DNA of 64,000 bases from Roseburia_C amylophila (lineage in GTDB: Bacteria; Bacillota; Clostridia; Lachnospirales; Lachnospiraceae), in the NCBI RefSeq assembly GCF_025567465.1, contig NZ_JAOQKI010000006.1, positions 99,334 through 163,333 on the forward strand, in the 5' to 3' direction. Positions 1-8,132 of the stretch are shown here, one piece after another. The first letter of the stretch is position 1. Each line of letters begins with the position of its first letter. A program made the position numbers and the translations under genes. The notes under the pieces are model-generated. The model had not been told where the DNA came from and searched no databases. It was given only the letters and a program-made list of their open reading frames with translations.

Positions 1-2669
1 TTCTGTCCGATTTCCATACCAAAACCATGCTCAGCGTTATCCTCGAATAAGGAGTTTGCCCAAGCCGGACCTTTCTTGGAATCTTTGTTTACTGTATATG
101 GTGATGTTGCTGCAGGACCGCCCCAGATAGAAGAACATCCTGTTGCATTGGAAATATACATATGCTCACCAAATAACTGAGTAATCAAACGAGCGTAAGA
201 TGTCTCTGCACAACCTGCACAAGAGCCTGAGAACTCAAGCAATGGCTGATTGAACTGGGAACCTTTAACGGTATTGTCTGCCGGCATACCAGGTTTCTTT
301 CCAACGTTTGCTACTAAGTAATCGAATACTGGCTGCTGATCTGCCTGTGATTCCTGAGGAACCATTTCGATTGCGCCTACTGGACATACCGTAATACATT
401 CGCCACATCCCATACAGTCTAATGGGGATACGCTCATTGTATATTTGTACTCGCCAGCCTTTGGCTTTGTATCAGCAAGTTTTGTCTGCTCTGGAGCAGC
501 TTTTACTTCTGCTTCGTCTAACATGAATGGACGAATGGTTGCATGTGAACATACGAATGCACACTGGTTACACTGAATACATTTCTCAGCATCCCATGTA
601 GGAACGGTTACGGCTGTACCACGTTTCTCATATGCTGCTGCACCATGTTCGAACTGTCCATCCGGATTCTTTGCAAATGCAGATACCGGAAGGCTGTCTC
701 CGTCCATCTTGGAGATTGGCTCCATTAAGTCTCTTACCATCTTAACAGTCTCAGGACGTCCGGTTAATTCCTTCGGAGTTGGATCTGCTTCTGGGTTAGA
801 CCAGGATGCTGGAACTTCAACCTTATGTACTGCGTCTACACCAGCGTCGATAGCTTTGTAGTTCATTTCTACGACAGCGTCACCCTTCTTACCGTAGGAT
901 TTCTTAGCTGCTGCTTTCATGAATTCTACTGCATCGTCGATAGGCATAACGTTTGCAAGTTTGAAGAATGCAGACTGTAAAATTGTGTTGGTACGTTTAC
1001 CCATACCAATTTCAATTGCTTTGTCAATTGCATTGATTGTATATAACTGAATGTTGTTATCAGCAATGTATTTCTTTGCTTCAGCATTCAGATGATGAGC
1101 TAACTCTTCGTCTGACCACTGGCAGTTAATCATGAATACTCCGCCTGGTTTAACATCCTGGGCCATCTTGAATCCTTTGGTTACATAAGATGGGTTGTGG
1201 CATGCTACGAAGTCAGCCTGGTTGATGTAATATGGGCTCTTGATTGGCTTGTCACCGAATCTTAAGTGGGAAATTGTTACACCACCGGTCTTCTTAGAGT
1301 CATACTGGAAGTATGCCTGGATGTATTTATCTGTGTGGTCACCGATAATCTTAGTAGAGTTCTTGTTAGCACCTACAGTACCGTCTCCACCAAGACCCCA
1401 GAACTTACACTCTACAGTTCCTTCTGCAGATGTGATAGGTGCTGGCTTAACCTCTGGTAAGCTTAAGTTTGTAACGTCATCTACGATACCTACTGTAAAT
1501 CTGCTCTTTGGAGCATCTTTTTCCAGTTCTTTGTAGATAGCGAATACAGATGAAGGAGGAGTATCCTTAGATCCTAATCCGTAACGGCCGCCGCATAATA
1601 CAACGTCGTTTAATCCTGCTTCACGTAATGTTGTAGCTACGTCTAAGTATAATGGGTCTCCTAATGCTCCTGGCTCTTTTGTTCTGTCAAGAACAGCAAC
1701 TTTCTTTGCAGTCTTTGGAAGAACTTTTAATAAGGAAGCCGATACCCAAGGACGATACAGACGAACTTTGATTAATCCGACTTTCTCTCCTGCTGCTGTT
1801 AAGTAGTCGATTACTTCTTCTGCTACGTCACAGATAGATCCCATTGCTACGATAACACGGTCTGCATCTGCTGCTCCATAGTAGTTGAATAAGTCATAAT
1901 CTGTACCAAGTTTTTCATTGATTTTGCCCATGTATTTCTCAACGATAGCCGGTAACTCATTGTAAGCTGTATTACAAGCTTCACGATGCTGGAAGAAAAC
2001 GTCTCCATTTTCATGAGAACCACGCATAGCTGGATGCTCTGGGTTTAATGCATGCTCACGGAATGCTTTTACAGCGTCCATGTTGCACATTTCTTTCAAA
2101 TCTGCGTAATCCCATTTCTCGATTTTCTGAATCTCATGAGATGTACGGAATCCATCGAAGAAGTTGATGAATGGAACTTTTCCTTCAATTGTTGCAAGAT
2201 GAGCAACTGGGCTTAAGTCCATAACTTCCTGTGGGTTTGTCTCACATAACATAGCAAAACCTGTCTGACGACAAGCATATACGTCACTGTGATCACCGAA
2301 AATATTTAAGGACTGGGTTGCAACGGTACGTGCTGACACATCAAATACACATGGAAGCTGCTCTCCAGCGATTTTGTACATATTAGGGATCATTAATAAA
2401 AGACCCTGGGATGCAGTAAATGTAGTGGTTAAAGCACCTGCTGCAAGAGAACCATGTACGGCACCTGCTGCTCCTGCCTCTGATTCCATTTCTACGACTT
2501 TAACCTGATTTCCAAAGATATTCTCCTGACCTGCTGCGGACCACTGGTCTACGGAGTCAGCCATTGGACTGGACGGGGTAATAGGATAAATAGCTGCAAC
2601 GTCTGTGTATGCATAAGCTACATGAGCTGCTGCTGTATTACCGTCCATTGATTGTTTTGCTCTGGACAT
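1..2669 (-). CDS. nifJ: Pyruvate:ferredoxin (flavodoxin) oxidoreductase, C-terminus beyond window
   Basis: Oxidatively decarboxylates pyruvate to acetyl-CoA and CO2 in the cytoplasm, reducing ferredoxin. The reading frame is open from the ATG at 2669 to the window edge: 889 codons of a family usually near 1170-1180 residues, so about 290 residues of the C-terminal TPP-binding domain are missing. The N-terminus has the typical YPITPSSPMAD and EMESEAGAAGA segments of the pyruvate-binding domain. Two [4Fe-4S] ferredoxin motifs follow: CIQCNQCAFVC near residue 698 and CMGCGECITVCP near 752. CAGC near residue 812 opens the TPP/proximal-cluster domain. A strong ribosome binding site (AAGGAGG) precedes the start, and the gene is divergent from the ABC-F gene. 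Identity is secure; no frameshift is visible in the part present. Confidence 0.97.
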   Translation of the reverse strand, partial: MSRAKQSMDGNTAAAHVAYAYTDVAAIYPITPSSPMADSVDQWSAAGQENIFGNQVKVVEMESEAGAAGAVHGSLAAGALTTTFTASQGLLLMIPNMYKIAGEQLPCVFDVSARTVATQSLNIFGDHSDVYACRQTGFAMLCETNPQEVMDLSPVAHLATIEGKVPFINFFDGFRTSHEIQKIEKWDYADLKEMCNMDAVKAFREHALNPEHPAMRGSHENGDVFFQHREACNTAYNELPAIVEKYMGKINEKLGTDYDLFNYYGAADADRVIVAMGSICDVAEEVIDYLTAAGEKVGLIKVRLYRPWVSASLLKVLPKTAKKVAVLDRTKEPGALGDPLYLDVATTLREAGLNDVVLCGGRYGLGSKDTPPSSVFAIYKELEKDAPKSRFTVGIVDDVTNLSLPEVKPAPITSAEGTVECKFWGLGGDGTVGANKNSTKIIGDHTDKYIQAYFQYDSKKTGGVTISHLRFGDKPIKSPYYINQADFVACHNPSYVTKGFKMAQDVKPGGVFMINCQWSDEELAHHLNAEAKKYIADNNIQLYTINAIDKAIEIGMGKRTNTILQSAFFKLANVMPIDDAVEFMKAAAKKSYGKKGDAVVEMNYKAIDAGVDAVHKVEVPASWSNPEADPTPKELTGRPETVKMVRDLMEPISKMDGDSLPVSAFAKNPDGQFEHGAAAYEKRGTAVTVPTWDAEKCIQCNQCAFVCSHATIRPFMLDEAEVKAAPEQTKLADTKPKAGEYKYTMSVSPLDCMGCGECITVCPVGAIEMVPQESQADQQPVFDYLVANVGKKPGMPADNTVKGSQFNQPLLEFSGSCAGCAETSYARLITQLFGEHMYISNATGCSSIWGGPAATSPYTVNKDSKKGPAWANSLFEDNAEHGFGMEIGQ

Positions 2670-2723
2670 TATTTATTCCTCCTTATTTAAATAAAAAACT
2701 TATGTCTTATCGACCTAAATCAC

Positions 2724-2752
2724 ATTTTAGCATTTTATTTGTCGATTATCAA
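2724..2752 (-). promoter_or_regulatory. Probable sigma-A promoter of nifJ
   Basis: On the minus strand TTGATA (2747-2752) and TAAAAT (2724-2729) are 17 bp apart, about 55 bp upstream of the start codon. The segments TTATCGAC and GTCGATTA flank this region as a wide inverted repeat, which could be an operator, but that is weak. Confidence 0.5.
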
Positions 2753-2810
2753 GATTATGGACTGTACGAAATGAAGAACAATCATGAATTTCTTCTATAA
2801 GAAGTTTTAG

Positions 2811-2839
2811 TTGCTTTTCCACTGTTTTTCTAGTATGAT
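2811..2839 (+). promoter_or_regulatory. Probable sigma-A promoter of the ABC-F gene
   Basis: TTGCTT (2811-2816) and TATGAT (2834-2839) are separated by 17 bp and lie about 60 bp upstream of the ABC-F start codon. Confidence 0.5.
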
Positions 2840-2897
2840 ACGAATTGGTGCATAAGCATGAAAGCACCGTAAATTCAAAGAGTCAGGAGATTTGATT

Positions 2898-4538
2898 ATG
2901 ATAAGTGCAAACAATGTAACTTTACGAATCGGGAAGAAAGCCTTGTTTGAAGATGTAAATATTAAATTCACGGAAGGCAACTGCTACGGTCTGATTGGTG
3001 CCAATGGTGCCGGTAAATCTACTTTCTTAAAGATTTTATCCGGACAATTAGACTCCACCAGCGGCGATGTGGTTATTACACCGGGACAACGTCTTTCCTT
3101 CCTGCAGCAGGACCACTTCAAATATGATGAGTACTCCGTTTTAGATACCGTTATCATGGGAAACAAACGTCTCTATGATATCATGAAGGAGAAGGATGCT
3201 ATCTATGCAAAAGAGGATTTTTCCGATGAAGATGGTATCCGTGCCAGTGAACTGGAAGGCGAATTTGCTGAAATGGACGGCTGGAATGCAGAATCCGATG
3301 CTGCCATGTTATTAAATGGTCTTGGCATCCCGACAGAAGACCACTACACCACTATGCGTGACCTTCCGGGTGCTACCAAGGTTAAGGTGCTCTTAGCCCA
3401 GGCATTATTCGGTAATCCGGACATTCTGCTCTTAGACGAGCCGACCAACCACTTAGACTTAGATGCCATTGCATGGCTGGAAGAATTCTTAATCAACTTT
3501 AACAACACTGTAATCGTCGTATCCCACGACCGTTACTTCTTAAATAAGGTATGTACTCATATTGCCGATATCGATTATGGCAAGATTCAGTTATATGCCG
3601 GTAACTACGATTTCTGGTATGAGTCCAGCCAGCTTCTTGTTAAGCAGATGAAAGAAGCCAATAAAAAGAAGGAAGAAAAGATTAAAGAGTTACAGGAGTT
3701 CATTTCCCGTTTCTCTGCGAATGCTTCCAAATCCAAACAGGCAACTTCCAGAAAACGTGCCCTTGAGAAAATCGAGCTGGATGAAATCAAACCTTCCAGC
3801 CGTAAATATCCTTACATTGATTTCCGACCACAGCGTGAAATCGGTAATGAGGTTCTTACCGTAGAGGGGCTAAGCAAAACTATCGATGGCGTAAAAGTAT
3901 TAGACAATGTATCCTTTATCTTAGGACATGATGATAAAGTAGCTTTTGTCGGAAGCAACGAGCTTGCCAAGACTACCCTCTTTAAGATTCTTGCCGGTGA
4001 AATGGAGCCGGACGAAGGAACTTACAAATGGGGTGTTACGACTTCCCAGTCCTATTTTCCGAAGGACAATACCGAAATCTTTGATACTGACCTTGTTATC
4101 ACAGACTGGCTGACCCAGTATTCCGAGATCAAAGATGCTACTTATGTACGTGGTTTCTTAGGAAGAATGCTTTTCGCCGGTGAAGATGGCATGAAGAAAA
4201 TGAGAGTCCTTTCCGGAGGAGAAAAAGTGCGTGTACTGCTCTCCCGTATGATGATTCAGGCTTCCAATGTCTTAATCTTAGATGAGCCTACCGACCACTT
4301 AGACATGGAGTCCATTACCGCATTAAACAACGGTCTGATTAAATTTCCGGGTGTTGTACTCTTCGCTTCCCGTGACCACCAGTTCACACAGACCACTGCC
4401 AACCGCATTATGGAGCTTCTTCCAAATGGCGGACTCATTGATAAGATTACCACTTACGATGAATACTTAGAAAGTGATGAAATGGCAAGAAAACGTCAGG
4501 TTTACTCCATGAGTGAAGAAGACGAGAATGATAACTAA
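2898..4538 (+). CDS. ABC-F family ATPase, YbiT/YkpA type
   Basis: Soluble tandem-ATPase protein without membrane segments; ABC-F proteins act on the ribosome. 546 residues. Domain 1 has a Walker A GANGAGKST (34-42), Walker B with DEPTNHLD (180-187) and the H-loop SHDR. A charged linker (about 245-300) contains RFSANASKSKQATSR, typical of the YbiT subgroup. Domain 2 has the signature LSGGEK (438-443), DEPTDHLD (462-469) and SRDH. The ATG at 2898 is preferred because AGGAGA lies 7 bases upstream; an in-frame TTG at 2892 overlaps that spacing. The domain 1 signature is LPGATK (156-161) and the domain 2 Walker A is GSNELAKTT (352-360, Ala before the Lys); both contribute to the same composite ATP site. 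Whether it acts in translation control or antibiotic protection cannot be told from sequence; the subgroup is mainly of the housekeeping kind. Confidence 0.93.
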   Translation: MISANNVTLRIGKKALFEDVNIKFTEGNCYGLIGANGAGKSTFLKILSGQLDSTSGDVVITPGQRLSFLQQDHFKYDEYSVLDTVIMGNKRLYDIMKEKDAIYAKEDFSDEDGIRASELEGEFAEMDGWNAESDAAMLLNGLGIPTEDHYTTMRDLPGATKVKVLLAQALFGNPDILLLDEPTNHLDLDAIAWLEEFLINFNNTVIVVSHDRYFLNKVCTHIADIDYGKIQLYAGNYDFWYESSQLLVKQMKEANKKKEEKIKELQEFISRFSANASKSKQATSRKRALEKIELDEIKPSSRKYPYIDFRPQREIGNEVLTVEGLSKTIDGVKVLDNVSFILGHDDKVAFVGSNELAKTTLFKILAGEMEPDEGTYKWGVTTSQSYFPKDNTEIFDTDLVITDWLTQYSEIKDATYVRGFLGRMLFAGEDGMKKMRVLSGGEKVRVLLSRMMIQASNVLILDEPTDHLDMESITALNNGLIKFPGVVLFASRDHQFTQTTANRIMELLPNGGLIDKITTYDEYLESDEMARKRQVYSMSEEDENDN

Positions 4539-4556
4539 AAATAGCTTTTAAGATAG

Positions 4557-4593
4557 AAAGCAGGTGTTCCAATCGGAACACCTGCTTTTTTGC
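4557..4593 (+). terminator. Rho-independent terminator after the ABC-F gene
   Basis: A perfect 14-bp stem, AAAGCAGGTGTTCC with its complement around an AATC loop, is followed by a T run (TTTTTT). It lies 18 bp after the stop codon and faces the convergent FliD-like gene. Confidence 0.9.
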
Positions 4594-4702
4594 TTTACCG
4601 AAAATTGCTTTCCTGTAACACACGTTTCTTGCTATTTGCATATATTATTTATACCTGACATTTACACCGTCATTATGCGAATCATAATTATTAACCGGTC
4701 AC

Positions 4703-5473
4703 TTAGGTTGTCGTATTATAAATCTCTCCGGTATTATAATTGTAGGTATATGTACCTGTATTACCATATGTATTGCCCTTGGATGCTTCCCGTTCTGCAT
4801 AATAATCTGCTAAAGATGCTTTTGCAGATACCTGATATCCATAGGAACCATTTCCATTGAACAAAGATTTTACCAAAGACATATCTGCCTTCTTAAAGGT
4901 ATCCTCATCAATACTGAGTTTGTTATCTGTACCAACGGTAATTCCAACCTTAGAAAGTAACTTTTCATTGGAATCTGTAGTCCGAACCATGGAAGAAACT
5001 GCATTGAGAATTCCATTAGTATTGGAATCTTCTGATTTCTTCAGCAGGTTATTGTAGCTGTCTACGAAAGCACTTACTTTCTTATAAATTGCGTCTTTAT
5101 CATAATCTGTTGTGGTATTACCCTTTGCATCGGTTGTTGTTACTTTGTTAAATACAGACTTCTTGGTCTTATCCAGTAAAGCATCGGATGCACCCTTCAA
5201 CTCTTCCGCAGCATCTTCAATTTTTGCTAATGTCTTAGTATCATCCTTTGCAGTAGACGTTGAAGTCTTCTTGTTTGTCTCTACAATCTTGCTGGCAGAA
5301 TCATTTCCACCATAATATGCCTTCATCAGTTTAAAATAGGAACCGGTACGAATTGCAGAATAATCAACAATATTAATCCCTAACAAACCGCTGTTTGAAG
5401 TTCTGTTTCCATTTGATAATCCGGAAAACAATGTGTGAATTGAATTCGAATCATAATTTGAAATGCCTATCAT
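4703..5473 (-). CDS. FliD C-terminal-like protein (orphan flagellar cap-like)
   Basis: 256 residues. The C-terminal half (about 130-225) resembles the C-terminal part of the flagellar filament cap FliD: VSAFVDSYNNLLKK, a spaced SKVGITVGTDNKLSIDEDTF and a VKSLFNG ending. The N-terminal D0/D1 region and most of the middle of FliD are absent, and there is a Thr/Lys-rich stretch (about 70-90). The tail is Tyr/Gly/Asn-rich. No signal peptide or membrane segment is visible. The ATG at 5473 is chosen because AAAGGAGTG precedes it; a start 11 codons upstream has no such site. No other flagellar structural genes are nearby, so it may be a duplicated or specialised appendage protein. Function is not established; the FliD resemblance is by pattern only. 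Confidence 0.75.
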   Translation of the reverse strand: MIGISNYDSNSIHTLFSGLSNGNRTSNSGLLGINIVDYSAIRTGSYFKLMKAYYGGNDSASKIVETNKKTSTSTAKDDTKTLAKIEDAAEELKGASDALLDKTKKSVFNKVTTTDAKGNTTTDYDKDAIYKKVSAFVDSYNNLLKKSEDSNTNGILNAVSSMVRTTDSNEKLLSKVGITVGTDNKLSIDEDTFKKADMSLVKSLFNGNGSYGYQVSAKASLADYYAEREASKGNTYGNTGTYTYNYNTGEIYNTTT

Positions 5474-5537
5474 ATAATCACTCCTTTGATATCTGATGTG
5501 TAACATCCTTGTCCCACGTCTGCCTATTGTTAATGCT

Positions 5538-5566
5538 ATTATAGCATTTTAGGCACAGGATTGCAA
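5538..5566 (-). promoter_or_regulatory. Promoter of the FliD-like gene with overlapping palindrome
   Basis: On the minus strand TTGCAA (5561-5566) and TATAAT (5538-5543) are 17 bp apart. The -10 box sits at the centre of the palindrome AATGCTATTATAGCATT (5532-5548), a possible operator. Confidence 0.6.
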
Positions 5567-5722
5567 TATTGTGTAAAATTCACAACTTTTTATGTGATTT
5601 TTTTCATCTATTGTAACTTTTCACAAAGTATTTATGGTTTGTTCATAGTTTTGTCATATTTATAGCGTACTATAAAACCATCAAAAGAAACTCATGTTTT
5701 TAGATATATTTTTTCATAATAG

Positions 5723-5747
5723 CCTCGGCATCCGAAAGATGTCGGGG
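5723..5747. other. Isolated hairpin in a gene-free stretch
   Basis: CCTCGGCATC (5723-5732) and GATGTCGGGG (5738-5747) pair over 10 bp, including two G-U, around CGAAA. It lies in the 586-bp gene-free stretch 5474-6059, which otherwise holds AT-rich sequence and the long palindrome at 5798-6046. No riboswitch class was recognised. Confidence 0.4.
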
Positions 5748-5797
5748 CACTCCTCATTTTAGGAATAATTTTTTATGTTGGCTGGATACCAATATAT

Positions 5798-6046
5798 TTG
5801 ATAACATAAATTACAGGATTTAGCAGGTTTCTATGTCAGGCATAAAATACCGCAGTTCTAGAACACATATTTTTCTTTTTACAATATAAAGTGTCTTTCC
5901 GTTGCTTTGACGGACAGTGCTGATAGTCAGTCAAAGCAACGGAAAGACATTTTGTAATCAAGAAAAAATATGTGCTAAGAACTGCAGATATTCCATGCCA
6001 ATTAACATAGAAATCTGTTAAATCCTGCAATTCTTTGTTATTCAAC
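5798..6046. repeat. Long imperfect palindrome, element E1
   Basis: Two arms of about 115 bp, roughly four fifths identical, meet around 5922. Matching blocks include TTGATAAC/GTTATTCAA at the ends, GCAGGATTTA/TAAATCCTGC, TTTCTATGT, CACATATTTTT and GTCTTTCCGTTGCTTTGAC in both arms. The TGTCTTTCCG..TGCTTTGAC block also occurs in the elements at 43961-44360 and 60600-60938. The element starts 14 bp after the ung stop codon. It has no transposase and no convincing gene. Confidence 0.8.
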
Positions 6047-6059
6047 ATTAAAATCCATC

Positions 6060-6737
6060 CTACAAATTCTCAATCTGCCAGTCTATCGGTGCTACTCCAT
6101 GCTCTTCTAAAAATGCATTCGCCTGTGAGAAATGTTTGCATCCGAAAAAACCACGGTATGCCGAAAGCGGGCTTGGATGAGGTGCTTTTAATATCAGATG
6201 CTTCGGATTGGTAAGCATCGGAATTTTGCTCTGTGCCGGTCTGCCCCACAGCATATAGACAACTGGTCGATCCTGGGCATTGACTGCCTGGATAATGGCA
6301 TCCGTAAAATGCTCCCATCCTTTGCCCTGATGGGAGTTCGCCTGATGTGCACGGACGGTCAGAACCGTGTTCAATAATAATACACCCTGCTTTGCCCATT
6401 TTTCCAGATAACCATTGTCAGGGATATAGCAGCCAAGGTCATCCTGTAGTTCTTTATAGATGTTCTGTAAAGATGGTGGAATCTCTTTCTGATCCGGCAG
6501 TACGGAAAAACTAAGACCATGTGCCTGATGTTCATTATGGTATGGATCCTGTCCCAAAATCAGCACCTTTACTTCTGAAAGCGGTGTCAAGTGCAAGGCA
6601 TTAAAGATATCATCTGCCGGTGGATATACCACATGGGTGCTGTATTCTTTTTTTACAAAATCATATAAATCTCTGTAATATGGCTTTTTAAACTCGGCAG
6701 ATACACTGTCCAGCCAGTCATTGGTAATCATTGCCAT
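6060..6737 (-). CDS. ung: Uracil-DNA glycosylase
   Basis: Removes uracil from DNA, starting base excision repair in the cytoplasm. 225 residues, the normal family length. Diagnostic motifs are GQDPYH (water-activating Asp loop) about residues 62-67, LLLNTVLTV in the uracil pocket, and HPSPLSAYRGFFG (Leu-intercalation loop) about residues 187-199. The start ATG at 6737 overlaps the end of hisF by a few bases and has AAGGAGA upstream, so translation is probably coupled to hisF. The pairing with histidine genes is positional only. Confidence 0.97.
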   Translation of the reverse strand: MAMITNDWLDSVSAEFKKPYYRDLYDFVKKEYSTHVVYPPADDIFNALHLTPLSEVKVLILGQDPYHNEHQAHGLSFSVLPDQKEIPPSLQNIYKELQDDLGCYIPDNGYLEKWAKQGVLLLNTVLTVRAHQANSHQGKGWEHFTDAIIQAVNAQDRPVVYMLWGRPAQSKIPMLTNPKHLILKAPHPSPLSAYRGFFGCKHFSQANAFLEEHGVAPIDWQIENL

Positions 6738-6741
6738 AGTT

Positions 6742-7503
6742 TTATCTCCTTACTGATACCCCGCGACCTGCAAGATAATTCTTAAGGTCCATAATTTCAA
6801 GTTCTTTATAATGGAATAATGATGCTGCCAGTGCTGCATCTGCTTTACCTTCTGTCAAAGCTTCATAGAAATGCTCTTTCGTTCCGGCTCCACCGGAAGC
6901 AATGACCGGAATAGATACATTTTCTGCAATCTGTCTGGTCAGTTCCAAATCGTAACCGGCTTTCGTGCCATCACAATCCATACTGGTCAAAAGAATTTCT
7001 CCGGCTCCAAGCTTCTCGACTTTCATTGCCCATTCTACCGCATCAATACCTACATCAATTCTTCCGCCATTTTTATAAATGTTCCAGCCGCTGCCATCTT
7101 CTCTTCTTCTCGCATCAATAGCAACAACCACACACTGACTTCCGAATTTGTCTGCCGCATCACTGATTAACTGTGGTGTATTAATTGCAGAAGAATTAAT
7201 GGAAATCTTGTCTGCACCTTCCCTAAGCAGCACTTTAAAATCTTCTACACAGCGGATTCCTCCGCCTACGGTAAATGGAATAAATACATTTTCCGCTACA
7301 CGTCTTACCATATCTACTACTGTATTACGGTTATCCGAAGATGCTGTAATATCTAGAAATACCACTTCATCTGCTCCGGCTTTATCATATGCTGCCGCAA
7401 TTTCCACTGGGTCACCGGCATCTCTTAAATTCACAAAGTTCACACCTTTTACAACTCTTCCATCATTGACATCCAGACATGGAATAATTCTCTTGGTAAA
7501 CAT
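6742..7503 (-). CDS. hisF: Imidazole glycerol phosphate synthase, cyclase subunit
   Basis: With HisH it converts PRFAR and ammonia to imidazole glycerol phosphate and AICAR in histidine synthesis. 253 residues, the standard length, as a (beta/alpha)8 barrel. The N-terminal KRIIPCLDVNDGRVVKG carries catalytic Asp11 and the C-terminal half carries TSMDCDGTKAGYD with the second catalytic Asp. Phosphate-binding segments VGGGIR and ASGGAG are intact. The start overlaps the last base of hisH, so the two subunits are translationally coupled. The remaining his genes are not in this window. Confidence 0.98.
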   Translation of the reverse strand: MFTKRIIPCLDVNDGRVVKGVNFVNLRDAGDPVEIAAAYDKAGADEVVFLDITASSDNRNTVVDMVRRVAENVFIPFTVGGGIRCVEDFKVLLREGADKISINSSAINTPQLISDAADKFGSQCVVVAIDARRREDGSGWNIYKNGGRIDVGIDAVEWAMKVEKLGAGEILLTSMDCDGTKAGYDLELTRQIAENVSIPVIASGGAGTKEHFYEALTEGKADAALAASLFHYKELEIMDLKNYLAGRGVSVRR

Positions 7504-8123
7504 TATTTCACACCTCCCTGTAATGACGCAAAGTTCTTAAGTATCTTCAGTCCAACGGAGCTGCTCTTCTCCGGGTGGAACTGGCAGGCAAAGATGTTGT
7601 CCTGCTCCACAGATGCATGAATAGTGACTCCATATTCCGTAGTTGCTTTTACAATTTCTTCATGCTTTGCCTGTAAATAATAAGAATGCACGAAATATAC
7701 ATAGGCATCCATCGGCACATTCTGAAACAGTCTTCCATTATTCTGTAAATGCAGGGAATTCCAACCGATATGCGGAATTTTCAGCCCATAAGTATCCGGG
7801 ATTCGCACAATTTTTCCCTCTAAAAGCCCAAGTCCCTCTACTCCTTCTGACTCTTCGCTTCCTTCAAACATTAACTGAAGTCCGAGGCAGATTCCAAGGA
7901 ATGGCACTTTTCTTTCACAGACTTCATGGATGACCTTGTCCAGTTCATAGCGTTTCAGATTATCCATTGCCACACCAAAAGAACCAACGCCCGGTAAAAT
8001 CACCTTATCTGCCTGTTCAATGGTATGAAAATCTCTTGTAATTACGCTTTCCTCACCCAGATATGCTAATGCTTTTTCCACACTCTTTAAGTTTCCTGCA
8101 TCATAGTCAATAATTGCTATCAT
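7503..8123 (-). CDS. hisH: Imidazole glycerol phosphate synthase, glutaminase subunit
   Basis: Class I glutamine amidotransferase that supplies ammonia to HisF. 206 residues. The nucleophile elbow GICLGLQLMFEG (Cys about residue 79), the oxyanion segment LPGVGSFG and the His-Glu pair in FHPEKSS complete the catalytic triad. It lies 9 bp downstream of the 523-residue membrane protein gene and overlaps hisF, forming a membrane protein-hisH-hisF-ung transcription unit. Confidence 0.98.
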   Translation of the reverse strand: MIAIIDYDAGNLKSVEKALAYLGEESVITRDFHTIEQADKVILPGVGSFGVAMDNLKRYELDKVIHEVCERKVPFLGICLGLQLMFEGSEESEGVEGLGLLEGKIVRIPDTYGLKIPHIGWNSLHLQNNGRLFQNVPMDAYVYFVHSYYLQAKHEEIVKATTEYGVTIHASVEQDNIFACQFHPEKSSSVGLKILKNFASLQGGVK

Positions 8124-8132
8124 AATGTTCTC

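Noticed and set aside
4606..4619. TTGCTTTCCTGTAA, matching part of the R2 repeat
   Set aside because: Only 14 nt match and the opposite stem strand is missing, so it may be chance.
5700..5790. Possible c-di-GMP riboswitch near the FliD-like gene
   Set aside because: The hairpin lacks the conserved aptamer sequences and lies on the wrong side relative to the gene.
5836..6048. 70-codon minus-strand frame
   Set aside because: Lies in palindrome E1; its two halves are the two arms read through.
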